20,269 nt of DNA from a virus, in the IMG/VR virus record IMGVR_UViG_3300024518_001265, positions 1-20,269 of that record; one strand, 5' to 3'. The position numbers and the translations under genes were made by a program. Below the pieces are notes generated by a model. That model worked only from the letters and a program-made list of their open reading frames with translations. It was not told the origin of the DNA and did not search any database. Shown one piece after another: positions 7,627 to 14,366 of this stretch (within the stretch, counting starts at the first letter, position 1; each line of letters begins with the position of its first letter).

Positions 7627-8067
7627 TTAAAAATGCAGGATATCTTCGGGATCCTGTACAACGGCTATGACCTCATCGTCATTTAGAATGCGAACCTCGC
7701 CGCCGTCAATCTTGAAACGAGCGCCCGCATAACGACTAAAAATTATCCAGTCCTTCTCCTTGCACCAGGGACCGCTGGGGAACTTAGCTCTGTCCTCGTA
7801 GGCGAGAGATCCGACTTTTAACACATAACCACATACAGTAGCTACAGATTCTCTCTCGATGACCTCATCCGGCAGATAAATACCAGCTTCCGTCTTTCCT
7901 TTACCTCTATACGGCAAGATCAGCAGACGCCAGCCAGTTGGAGTTGGTAAGTGATCAAGGACCGGTCCTAAGTTCTTGGGATCCAGGACGCGCTCCTCTT
8001 TCTTCACATATGCATCCTTTAAGGAAACAAGATTATCCGTGGTTTCCGTATTAGATTTGTCCGTCAT
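7627..8067 (-). CDS. Phage GroES-like co-chaperonin
   Basis: This is a 146-residue protein. After a charged N-terminal extension of about 38 residues it shows a GroES/Cpn10 layout: 'PTPTGWRLLILPYRGKGKTE' followed by 'AGIYLPDEVIERES' (mobile-loop region that would touch GroEL), then 'VATVCGYVLKVGSLAYEDRA', 'WCKEKDWIIFSRYAGARFKI' and 'VRILNDDEVIAVVQDPEDIL'. Bacterial GroES has about 95 residues; the extra length is the N-terminal extension plus an insertion before 'GPWCKEKDW'. Known phage versions such as T4 gp31 replace host GroES to fold the capsid protein; the location just before the scaffold and capsid genes fits this. No GroEL gene is in the window, so host GroEL would be used. A TGATG overlap couples it to the upstream gene. 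Confidence 0.85.
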   Translation of the reverse strand: MTDKSNTETTDNLVSLKDAYVKKEERVLDPKNLGPVLDHLPTPTGWRLLILPYRGKGKTEAGIYLPDEVIERESVATVCGYVLKVGSLAYEDRAKFPSGPWCKEKDWIIFSRYAGARFKIDGGEVRILNDDEVIAVVQDPEDILHF

Positions 8068-8252
8068 CAGTCCGCCTTTTCTAGGATTTCTCTCAACTCC
8101 TGTCCTATATAATCCAAAGACTCCATGGAGCCAACCATTTGTTTGTATTCTTCATAATCTTTTATGGTCCCCTGCGCCAGCATTTCAAGGATCCTGTTTT
8201 TTCGATCCTGTATCCGTTCAAACAAATGTTCCGCTAAAAGAATACCGTCCAT
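8067..8252 (-). CDS. 61-aa helical protein, unknown
   Basis: This is a small acidic protein with alternating helices: 'AEHLFERIQDRKNRILEMLA', 'GTIKDYEEYKQMVGSMESLD', 'IGQELREILEKAD'. It resembles short phage proteins that pair with GroES genes in environmental phages, with the pattern L..G...DYEEYK..VG....L, but no function is known to me. The ATG is preceded by AGGAAG at a good distance, and the stop overlaps the GroES start as TGATG, so the two products are probably made in a fixed ratio. That ratio could suggest a chaperone partner or assembly helper, which is inference only. Confidence 0.68.
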   Translation of the reverse strand: MDGILLAEHLFERIQDRKNRILEMLAQGTIKDYEEYKQMVGSMESLDYIGQELREILEKAD

Positions 8253-8254
8253 GG

Positions 8255-8806
8255 TTACTTCCTCATATTTGCAAGGGGGTTCTCTAACGCTTTCTTGATC
8301 TTGTCACTTATCTTAGCATCCAATTCCTTCATGGCTACCCTAATTCGTTTCTCCAGATCCTCCATGTCACTCCGAAGCTGCTCGCGCCTCTTGTCGAAAC
8401 GATCAGAATTGACCGTTACCATAGTCCGGACCTTGGTGTCGTTGGTCTCTATGCTGCTACGCACAATCCTGAATACCTCCTTGCCCCGCTTCTCCACATC
8501 ATCCAGTTGCTTGGACATCTGATGCAATTCGTCTTTGAGATCCCGCTTGATATCCTTGGTATAATCCCTCGCCTCATCCGCCTTGAGTTCCAGCGCCGCC
8601 ATGCTCTCTTTTAAAACAGCAAGTCGCTTATCAAAACCAGATAGATCAGGAGCCTTATAGGTCGCAATCTTGGCCCGCATGGTCATATAGTCCTTGTAAA
8701 CTTCGAACGCGCCCCACGCACCACCGCACAAAGTAGAAAGCGCCGTCAAGATCAATATGATCTTGCCGCCCCGGAACTTCACACCACCAAATTCTACTTC
8801 CGCCAT
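8255..8806 (-). CDS. Membrane-anchored coiled-coil protein (possible inner-membrane spanin-like)
   Basis: This 183-residue protein has one N-terminal membrane segment (about residues 15-34, 'KIILILTALSTLCGGAWGAF') after a short 'EVEFGGVKFRGG' start. A long highly charged coiled coil follows (about residues 50-175, Lys/Glu/Asp/Arg rich, for example 'KDIKRDLKDELHQMSKQLDD'). The N-terminal block is one I have seen conserved in marine phages ('EFGG.KF.GGK...I...ST..GA.WG.FE.YKDY'). The layout, an N-terminal anchor plus periplasmic coiled coil, is that of inner-membrane spanins, but it lacks the usual embedded o-spanin reading frame. A virion or membrane scaffold role remains possible. The ATG follows a GGGGTGA stretch that also contains the upstream stop. 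Confidence 0.68.
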   Translation of the reverse strand: MAEVEFGGVKFRGGKIILILTALSTLCGGAWGAFEVYKDYMTMRAKIATYKAPDLSGFDKRLAVLKESMAALELKADEARDYTKDIKRDLKDELHQMSKQLDDVEKRGKEVFRIVRSSIETNDTKVRTMVTVNSDRFDKRREQLRSDMEDLEKRIRVAMKELDAKISDKIKKALENPLANMRK

Positions 8807-8813
8807 AAGGAAA

Positions 8814-8972
8814 TCACCCCTGCCGCCAGACCGAAGTGCCTTTGCAAGCGCGACATACCCGCTCCCCTTTATGCTCCGACATGAAATCAGTAAGACACAT
8901 GAGGCACCTGCGAATCATCGGATCCAGGTCTTCCCACTGGGGCTTCTTGTTTGATTCAGATCGTAAAGACAT
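8814..8972 (-). CDS. 52-aa zinc-ribbon protein
   Basis: This short gene encodes 52 residues. The core is 'RRCLMCLTDFMSEHKGERVC' followed by 'RACKGTSVWRQG', giving two knuckles, C23-x2-C26 and C40-x2-C43, spaced 13 residues apart. This is a typical small zinc ribbon. A very similar CLxC...F.S...G.R.C..CK pattern is common in tiny phage proteins thought to bind nucleic acid or RNA polymerase. Its start overlaps the stop of the exported protein upstream (TAATG), supporting that it is translated. The target is unknown. In an operon of structural genes it is a plausible regulator of late expression, but this is inference. Confidence 0.75.
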   Translation of the reverse strand: MSLRSESNKKPQWEDLDPMIRRCLMCLTDFMSEHKGERVCRACKGTSVWRQG

Positions 8973-10225
8973 TACTTGTACTGCGAGTCAACAAGAGCGC
9001 CATGCCGCGCCGTGGAACCACCAAAAAGAACATATTGAGCAAAGTTGTTACCGTTTATCACAGAGTCGGGTACGGTTTCCCCAGTGAAGAAACCCGGAGT
9101 GTCCTTGAGCTTCGACACAGGATCAAAGAACCCCTTGGTATCCCCCAGCGCCTGCATGACGATCAATGTCCGGATCTGATTAGTGGCGTCATAACGACCC
9201 TTGTCCCCCATCCGCTTCATGATCTTCTTGGCAACCTTCCCTTTAGCTGCGGCCTTCGGCTTGGAAGACGCCGCTTCCTGATCTTGAGACGGCGCAGTGT
9301 CCAACTCACGCTCAACCTCCGTACGCTGTGCCTCTACCTCCGGCTCTGGGGGAGGAGACTCCTGGCGCATGGGGTTGGGCATCGTCCTCGGCGTAATGCT
9401 AATCTCAGAAGTCTCAGCAACCTCCACATTGAAAGACTGAACAGCCTCCCCCGCACTATTATTGACTGTCACCTCAAAACTACCCACAGTCTCAACCGGC
9501 GTCGTACTCTGACTCAAAAGATCTAGCGTCTGTTCCATCGCCGTGTTGATCGAATCCAAAATAGCTTGCGACGTGTACGTAGCCGTCAGGAACGAGTTGT
9601 CGGCCCTTGGACCAGCAAGCGAGTTTCCCGTATACCCACTATCAATGCCGTAAAGCTCCAACGTGGCTATCGCACTCGAAAAGCTATTCGACGGTATCGT
9701 CTGCGTGAAATCAAAAGTGCTCCTATCCCACCCCGTCCATGACTGATCCTCATAGATATGCTCGAACTTGTGAAGCAACGTCCCAGCCGTATCCTTTATA
9801 TCCAGCGTAATCGAGAAGGCATCCTTGCAGTCCTGACCACTCCCGGCACTACCACAAGCAGGGACCGTGGCATTTGAACTATGCAACCAAACATCCGTTC
9901 CATACTTCATCTCAAAGCCATTATTGATCTCGCCCTTTGTCATCTCATCAAACAAATTCACCGACTGCTTGACCGTCGCCCCACCCCCACCGCTCTTGAG
10001 GGCGTTGCCACCAGCAGGACCACACGAATTGCAGATGTACCCGTCGCCCGTGGCTGTCCAGTTGGGAACACTGCTCGTGTTCGTAGAAGACTCAAACCCC
10101 GGATTGGAAAGAAGATTGCTCGTCGTCTCCTCAGAAGAAGAAGGGTAGGGGAATACCAAACAACAGCCCAATACCAAGAAGAATCCCAACAGGCGCAACC
10201 CACACATAGCTTTGAGGCTCCTCAT
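8972..10225 (-). CDS. Exported protein with carbohydrate-binding-like jelly roll and conserved C-terminal domain
   Basis: This is a 417-residue protein. Residues 1-29 form a signal peptide (basic start, then 'LRLLGFFLVLGCCLVF'). A lipobox-like VLGC at 18-21 is possible, though Leu at -2 is uncommon. About residues 37-215 read as a jelly-roll carbohydrate-binding module: 'NLLSNPGFESS', later 'SWTGWDRSTFDFTQTI', ending 'LAGPRADNSFLTATY'. It has two Cys pairs (C65/C68 and C124/C133). A beta segment near 248-278 leads to a Pro/Glu linker, a Lys/Ala-rich stretch (about 322-338) and a C-terminal domain ('ATNQIRTLIVMQALGDTKGF' to the end) that I recognise from marine phage proteins without known function. 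It starts directly after the upstream TAG, with GGAGGAG as ribosome site. A surface or periplasmic role in envelope binding or superinfection exclusion is possible but untested. Confidence 0.68.
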   Translation of the reverse strand: MRSLKAMCGLRLLGFFLVLGCCLVFPYPSSSEETTSNLLSNPGFESSTNTSSVPNWTATGDGYICNSCGPAGGNALKSGGGGATVKQSVNLFDEMTKGEINNGFEMKYGTDVWLHSSNATVPACGSAGSGQDCKDAFSITLDIKDTAGTLLHKFEHIYEDQSWTGWDRSTFDFTQTIPSNSFSSAIATLELYGIDSGYTGNSLAGPRADNSFLTATYTSQAILDSINTAMEQTLDLLSQSTTPVETVGSFEVTVNNSAGEAVQSFNVEVAETSEISITPRTMPNPMRQESPPPEPEVEAQRTEVERELDTAPSQDQEAASSKPKAAAKGKVAKKIMKRMGDKGRYDATNQIRTLIVMQALGDTKGFFDPVSKLKDTPGFFTGETVPDSVINGNNFAQYVLFGGSTARHGALVDSQYK

Positions 10226-10690
10226 CTACTCCTCCTTCTCTTTTTTTTTGAAAACTTCGCTTCCATCTGGGACTTCGTCCTCACTCTCTTCCCAACTAGC
10301 TTTAGCTTCATCGCCAATCTTTCCCTGATAGGGACAATAGGTCCCGGCCATCCACATGGCATCAAAAACTCTAGAATCCTGGCACAATAATGATACCGCC
10401 GCTACTTTCATACCCATCAGATAAAGACTACGCGCTAATTTAATGCGTTCGCAGTTCTCGTCAGATACGGTAATACCGGACGCAAACCCAAGGATTTGCG
10501 TTTGAATCGCAGCCGACGCGGCGCTCTTACATACGTCACTATTATTAATGACAATCGATGGCGCACTCGCCGTGGGAGGAGCCTTGTCCGTTACTACCGT
10601 TGAAGAAACAGTATTAGTATCTGCCGCTCGCACAGAAACGGAAAATAACAGGGATACAAGAACCGCTAGGATACAAGAAGCATTTTTCAA
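10226..10690 (-). CDS. Small exported Cys-containing protein (TTG start)
   Basis: This 154-residue protein has a clear Sec signal peptide (residues 1-22, 'MKNASCILAVLVSLLFSVSV' then RA, predicted cut before ADT). The mature part has four Cys in conserved-looking settings ('NNSDVCKSA', 'SDENCERIKLARSLYLMGMK', 'VSLLCQDSRVFDAMWMAGTY', then CPYQG), suggesting two disulfides, and a strongly charged tail ('WEESEDEVPDGSEVFKKKEK'). I recognise the DENCER.KLA..LY.MGMKVAAVS..CQD.RVF.AM..AGT.CP block from marine phages; its function is unknown. The start codon is TTG: GGGAG lies seven bases before it, and no ATG exists upstream in frame. The stop TAG is followed in the same frame by the ATG of the next exported protein. 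An A9 run near the end may allow slippage. Confidence 0.72.
   Translation of the reverse strand: MKNASCILAVLVSLLFSVSVRAADTNTVSSTVVTDKAPPTASAPSIVINNSDVCKSAASAAIQTQILGFASGITVSDENCERIKLARSLYLMGMKVAAVSLLCQDSRVFDAMWMAGTYCPYQGKIGDEAKASWEESEDEVPDGSEVFKKKEKEE
10241..10249 (-). other. A9 slippery run near the end of the small exported protein
   Basis: On the coding strand nine A residues encode the KKK of the charged tail at about residue 147. Reading one extra A (transcript slippage or -1 ribosomal shifting) changes to a frame that stays open to the TGA at 10131-10133. The added tail is of about 35 residues: a short charged linker and then a hydrophobic stretch reading 'YVWVAPVGILLGIGLLFG' followed by IPLPFFF. 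The alternative +1 frame stops within a few codons. The run is seen directly; whether it slips is not known. Confidence 0.4.
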
Positions 10691-10710
10691 GCAACATCTC
10701 CCATCCCCGT

Positions 10711-11193
10711 TTATTTAACTGGTCTGCGCTCCAACTGCCACGCACGAGCCTTCGACATGGCCCGGTTTCCAAACCAGAATGCGATAATGGCAGAGAATAT
10801 AGCTTGTGTCTCAGGATCCCAGATCGCAATCAGCCCTGCCGACAAATCCATGCCATCCGTCGTCACCATCGAGTAAAGCGTGACGCCTTTGATGGTAGAA
10901 AAAAGGAGAAAGAAGGCGTAAGTAAGGACAGGGCGCACAGAACCCCTGAGACCGTTGACAAAACCTCCGGCGTCAATAGATCGATCATGCTCATAAAGTC
11001 CTTTCGTTTCGGCAATCTCCGCTTCCGCATCCAATTCTTCCAGCTTGAGCTTGGACATCTGGTCCGCGAACTTGGCCTTCGCCTCAAGCATCGACAATTC
11101 ATGCGAATTGGCCTGCTTCTGTTTGAAGAATCCTAATATTTCAGGGACGATGGATGTACTAAAGCCCAAAATGGTGCCCAAAAGTGATATCAT
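10711..11193 (-). CDS. Holin-like membrane protein
   Basis: This 160-residue protein has an amphipathic hydrophobic N-terminus ('MISLLGTILGFSTSIVPEIL'), then a charged helix (about residues 25-70) and two strong membrane segments: about 87-110 ('VRPVLTYAFFLLFSTIKGVT') and about 128-147 ('ETQAIFSAIIAFWFGNRAMS'). The 'SIVPEI..FF..KQ', 'G..RPV.TY.FF.LF' and 'IIAFWFGNRA' blocks are those of a membrane protein widespread in marine phages and often annotated as a holin. Its start is coupled to the 29-aa membrane peptide by an ATGA overlap. With three other small membrane proteins next to it, this is the strongest candidate for a lysis pore former; I find no endolysin here. Confidence 0.75.
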   Translation of the reverse strand: MISLLGTILGFSTSIVPEILGFFKQKQANSHELSMLEAKAKFADQMSKLKLEELDAEAEIAETKGLYEHDRSIDAGGFVNGLRGSVRPVLTYAFFLLFSTIKGVTLYSMVTTDGMDLSAGLIAIWDPETQAIFSAIIAFWFGNRAMSKARAWQLERRPVK

Positions 11194-11279
11194 TTCTTCA
11201 CCAACGTGATTAAAGTGATAATAACTAAAGTAATTATTATAAACTCACCTATGGTTATGGGAATAGCCACTGCCGTCAT
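11190..11279 (-). CDS. 29-aa single-span membrane peptide
   Basis: This very short gene encodes 29 residues: a short N-terminus 'MTAVAIPITIGEF', a hydrophobic helix 'IIITLVIITLITLV' and a KK end. It is made almost wholly of Ile, Leu, Val and Thr. Both of its borders are ATGA overlaps, with the stop of the EF-hand membrane protein upstream and the start of the holin-like protein downstream. This argues that the frame is really translated by coupling. It has no recognisable family. It may act as an antiholin-like or assembly peptide with its neighbours, by analogy only. Confidence 0.6.
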   Translation of the reverse strand: MTAVAIPITIGEFIIITLVIITLITLVKK

Positions 11280-11569
11280 CGCTTCTTGCTCATATAGGCT
11301 GTCATCCCCATATAGGCCCCTACTACTCCCGCTTGACCGATATAAAACAAGCCAAACAAATCTGCCATAGCCTTTATCCGTGTATCAGGAAAAATAGGCA
11401 AAAATACAAGTGCCGTGAATACCAGCATAGAACCCATGGCAACCCAGGCCATGTGTCGCTGGGCATCCTCCTTCTCCTCTATACGGATCTCCTTGGCAAC
11501 GGCCAACTCTTCATCATTAACCGCGCCGTTCTTATTAAGATCCAGGTCAACGGGGGTGGTCTTATTCAT
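11276..11569 (-). CDS. EF-hand membrane protein (2 TM), holin-like
   Basis: This 97-residue protein combines an N-terminal calcium-binding-type EF-hand loop (residues 10-21, DLNKNGAVNDEE, with D, N, N and final E at the coordinating positions 1, 3, 5 and 12) and a charged helix ('ELAVAKEIRIEEKEDAQRHM'). Two membrane segments follow: 'AWVAMGSMLVFTALVFLPIF' and 'LFGLFYIGQAGVVGAYMGMT'. I recognise the QRHMAWVAM and Q.GVVGAYMGMTA blocks from small proteins of many marine phages, usually near lysis-like genes. The GTG at 11572 is an alternative start directly before the chosen ATG. The ribosome site is weak, so expression may depend on coupling to the gene before it. Role unproven; calcium-responsive membrane activity is a hypothesis. 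Confidence 0.75.
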   Translation of the reverse strand: MNKTTPVDLDLNKNGAVNDEELAVAKEIRIEEKEDAQRHMAWVAMGSMLVFTALVFLPIFPDTRIKAMADLFGLFYIGQAGVVGAYMGMTAYMSKKR

Positions 11570-11577
11570 CACGGTAC

Positions 11578-11739
11578 TTAGATAAGATTCTTCTCTTTGA
11601 GAACGAACCCACCAACACCCACAAGAATACCCACAATGATGAGGATAGGCTGGCTTACCAGAAGACCCAAGCCAACCAGTACACCACCAGCAGCCGCCCA
11701 GCTAGACGGCTCTTTGATACGACTCTTTATCCATTCCAT
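11578..11739 (-). CDS. 53-aa two-helix membrane protein
   Basis: This short gene encodes 53 residues: 'MEWIKSRIKEPSSW', then two Gly/Leu/Ile/Val-rich hydrophobic segments ('AAAGGVLVGLGLLV' and 'PILIIVGILVGVGGFVL') separated by a tight 'SQ' turn, and 'KEKNLI'. The hairpin shape with short basic ends is common for small phage holins and class II-like pore peptides. It is followed by the EF-hand membrane protein after 5-8 bases and preceded by the 60-aa protein. I know similar 'KEPS.WA..G' sequences in marine phages but not their function. Confidence 0.65.
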   Translation of the reverse strand: MEWIKSRIKEPSSWAAAGGVLVGLGLLVSQPILIIVGILVGVGGFVLKEKNLI

Positions 11740-11748
11740 AATAAAACC

Positions 11749-11931
11749 TCATGCACAACGATAATTACCGCCGCGTAAAGCAGCGCCCATGCCTTTGTTC
11801 TTCCCCTTCACTATGGTGCCCTTGGCAACACTGGGGGTATCCACGGTTTTGGGAGGATTATACGAAACAAAGCCCTGGTCCTTTATAACCTCCCCTTTAC
11901 GCACCACACCTACTGATGTCTTAGCTGCCAT
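11749..11931 (-). CDS. 60-aa conserved phage protein ('GMGAALRGG' type)
   Basis: This small basic protein has no membrane segment. Its N-terminal half reads 'TSVGVVRKGEVIKDQGFVSY', and it ends 'KGMGAALRGGNYRCA'. The C-terminal KGMGAA.RGG motif occurs in many tiny proteins of environmental phages next to portal or capsid genes; no function is known to me. An AGGAGAG site that overlaps the portal stop lies at good distance from its ATG, so the start is well supported and it is likely made together with the portal protein. It may be a minor virion protein, which is a guess from position. Confidence 0.65.
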   Translation of the reverse strand: MAAKTSVGVVRKGEVIKDQGFVSYNPPKTVDTPSVAKGTIVKGKNKGMGAALRGGNYRCA

Positions 11932-11940
11932 AATACTCTC

Positions 11941-14364
11941 CTATGTACGTTGTTTCATAATCTCACGCTCACGCGCCGCTTTTATCCTGGCCGCAGCTAT
12001 GTCCTCGGAACTCTGGATGCGTCCTTCACCCAAACTGGCAGCAGTAGCAGCCTTCTGTTGATCAAGAGCCAAACGCTGCTGATCCATCGCAGACTCATTC
12101 TGATCCCTCTGAGCGCGGATGTCCAGATCCCGGCCTTTCAGCGCTATTAAAGGATCTTCCTGTCCCTGCCCGCTCAACTGCTGACCAAGGGCCTTGATCT
12201 CTTGCATACCCTGCGAGATAAGTTCTGCCACCATACCCTCAATCTGCTGGGCTTCTTCTTCACTAGGAGGCCGTCCCTGTAACTGTTGCGTCATTTGACC
12301 CGCTACCTGTTCCTTGGCCCTAACGGAGACATGTTCCATGACATGTTTCTGAAGGGTCATCGCAACTTGAGGCATCTGGAGAACCAAACCAGAGGAACCG
12401 AAAACCATGTGCGCGGTAATATGCGCGTTGTGGTTCTGACCCTGGAAAACAACCAACGGCAAATTCTCCAGGGATTCAGAGTTCTCAATAGCTGGATCCT
12501 TGGGCTCCGGGTCGCCCTCCGCCTCCGGCTTCAAGATAGCGTCAACGTCCTTTATTCCAATAGCCCGATACATCCTCCGGTACGCTTCATACATATTATG
12601 AAGATCCGGGGCAGATTGAGCCAACTGAAGTTCCGTCTGCGCCGTGGCAATACGTTGCGCCATGGAAAAGATATTGGGATCCGATACCGGTATGACATCC
12701 ACGCGCTCATCAAAATCCGACGCCTTTATAGTGCGCTCCGCCCCTACAACATTATACGGATATTCCGCAGGCAAGGTCTGCCCGAAAACATCAGAAAGAA
12801 GAAAGAACTCCTCCTTCTGGGCATAATGCAGCCGCTTATGGATAGCCGACATGACCTTCGCACCCTGTTCAAGAAGCGCAATGGTCGTCCCAACCGGAGC
12901 CTGCTGATTGGCATCACCAACCTGGAGATTTGAAGTTGCAGCAAACCGCTGCCCAGCTTCAACACAAAAGCCCATCAACTGAAACAACGTCGCATCCGCT
13001 CCCTTGTACGGAAGCAGCATCAGGGAATCCCGGATAACGCCCCCCGGTGCGTCAACATCCCTGAACTCACCCGGTGACAACGGATCATCATCATTCTTCA
13101 CCCGTAGTCCCCGCGACTTAAAGCCAGCCGGAAGATTGGACAAAGTACCGGCATCAATCAATTGCCGTAAAGCCGCCGTCGCCGTGCGACTCAAACCACC
13201 AATCATGTGGATCAGGCCAAGGCCGTAAAATCCAAACCCAGGTAAGAATTTAAAATGTACAAAGTACTGCGTTTTCTTCCTGTCCGGGTCATCTGGGCTG
13301 TAGTTCCGCCGGATACTAAGAACCTTACTCCCCTCTATAGAAACCGTAACAATGTACGGGAGCTTTATACCAGTAGGCTCTCCAGAATCATCCGTATCCT
13401 CATAGCCTTCGATGTCCAAATCTACATGGCATTCCAGCAAAGTAATATCCGTATCCAGATAAGACGGCTCTACACCAGAGATTTCGTTCATCTCATCCCT
13501 GACTTCCGAAGGATCAGCCTGAGATGCCGTTACTTCAATATCCTGATAAAAGCCTGCAAGCTGTTTCTTGCGGAGTTCGTTTTCCGTGGTCTGGATAACA
13601 TGCGTCACATTCTCCGCCGTCTCCAGGTCCGTAGCCGTGTACGGAACAATAAGCTGCTCCGCCGGAACAAACCGGCTTACAGCCCGCCCCAGGAAATCAT
13701 CATAATAAACCTTCTTGAAAGTGGAACCCGACAAGGGAAGGTAAAACAGCATCTGATCAAATTCAGGCGTGTATTCCTTCATTATACAGGTGATCTGATA
13801 ATTCATAAAATGCCGAACGCGATCCGCCTGATTCTCAACCTCCGGCGTTATCTTCCCAACAATCTCCGTCCGTACCGGGCCACCCGCAGGCAAAAGCTCT
13901 CCAAACGCCTGTGCCTGAAATTGCGTCACAGCCTCCGCTAAAAGAGGATGCGTCACACCCGTCGCACCCCGGAAGGGCTCCGAGCGTTCCTCGTACTTGA
14001 ACCCTAGAAGCTCCAGACCCGTGCGATAAGCATCTTCCCAATCCTTGCGGCCATCCTTGTTGGCGTCATACTGCTCCGTCAGTTCCGAAGAAATTACAGA
14101 TAAAACCCTGTCATCCAAAACCTCCGCTAGATTCTCGTAAAAGTCACCACCATCTTGGGCCTCGGACCGTGGATCGAAGTCCACAACCACACTGCCGTCC
14201 TCCTCCAATTCAATGTTCAAACCAGGAGCTTCCAGAACAACGTCCTCCTGGATATCAACTTCAGCACCGGAGCCCTCCTCCAAATCAACCGTGGGAATAG
14301 CATCCCGGCGCTCAACCAGAGAACTGGTCCCGAAATTACTGCGAGGCAATGGGGCGCGGGCCAT
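11941..14364 (-). CDS. Portal protein (P22-like)
   Basis: This 807-residue protein forms the channel through which DNA enters and leaves the head. Its acidic N-terminal extension covers about residues 25-75. The conserved start of the portal core follows ('DWEDAYRTGLELLGFKYEER', 'SEPFRGATGVTHPLLAEAVT', 'FQAQAFGELLPAGGPVRTEI'). The middle has 'LPLSGSTFKKVYYDDFLGRA' and 'VHFKFLPGFGFYGLGLIHMI', and the stem/crown region 'IALLEQGAKVMSAIHKRLHY'. The C-terminus (about 640-807) is Gln/Ala/Glu-rich coiled coil ('RDQNESAMDQQRLALDQQKA'). The length is close to the P22 portal (725 residues) plus extensions. It sits two bases after the upstream stop, without a strong ribosome site, so translational coupling is likely. 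Assignment is firm for role, less so for exact subfamily. Confidence 0.88.
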   Translation of the reverse strand: MARAPLPRSNFGTSSLVERRDAIPTVDLEEGSGAEVDIQEDVVLEAPGLNIELEEDGSVVVDFDPRSEAQDGGDFYENLAEVLDDRVLSVISSELTEQYDANKDGRKDWEDAYRTGLELLGFKYEERSEPFRGATGVTHPLLAEAVTQFQAQAFGELLPAGGPVRTEIVGKITPEVENQADRVRHFMNYQITCIMKEYTPEFDQMLFYLPLSGSTFKKVYYDDFLGRAVSRFVPAEQLIVPYTATDLETAENVTHVIQTTENELRKKQLAGFYQDIEVTASQADPSEVRDEMNEISGVEPSYLDTDITLLECHVDLDIEGYEDTDDSGEPTGIKLPYIVTVSIEGSKVLSIRRNYSPDDPDRKKTQYFVHFKFLPGFGFYGLGLIHMIGGLSRTATAALRQLIDAGTLSNLPAGFKSRGLRVKNDDDPLSPGEFRDVDAPGGVIRDSLMLLPYKGADATLFQLMGFCVEAGQRFAATSNLQVGDANQQAPVGTTIALLEQGAKVMSAIHKRLHYAQKEEFFLLSDVFGQTLPAEYPYNVVGAERTIKASDFDERVDVIPVSDPNIFSMAQRIATAQTELQLAQSAPDLHNMYEAYRRMYRAIGIKDVDAILKPEAEGDPEPKDPAIENSESLENLPLVVFQGQNHNAHITAHMVFGSSGLVLQMPQVAMTLQKHVMEHVSVRAKEQVAGQMTQQLQGRPPSEEEAQQIEGMVAELISQGMQEIKALGQQLSGQGQEDPLIALKGRDLDIRAQRDQNESAMDQQRLALDQQKAATAASLGEGRIQSSEDIAAARIKAAREREIMKQRT

Positions 14365-14366
14365 GG

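Noticed and set aside
14032-14067. EF-hand-like DANKDGRKDWED in the portal
   Set aside because: It falls in the conserved start of the portal core where related proteins have similar charged helices without a calcium loop; no support for metal binding.
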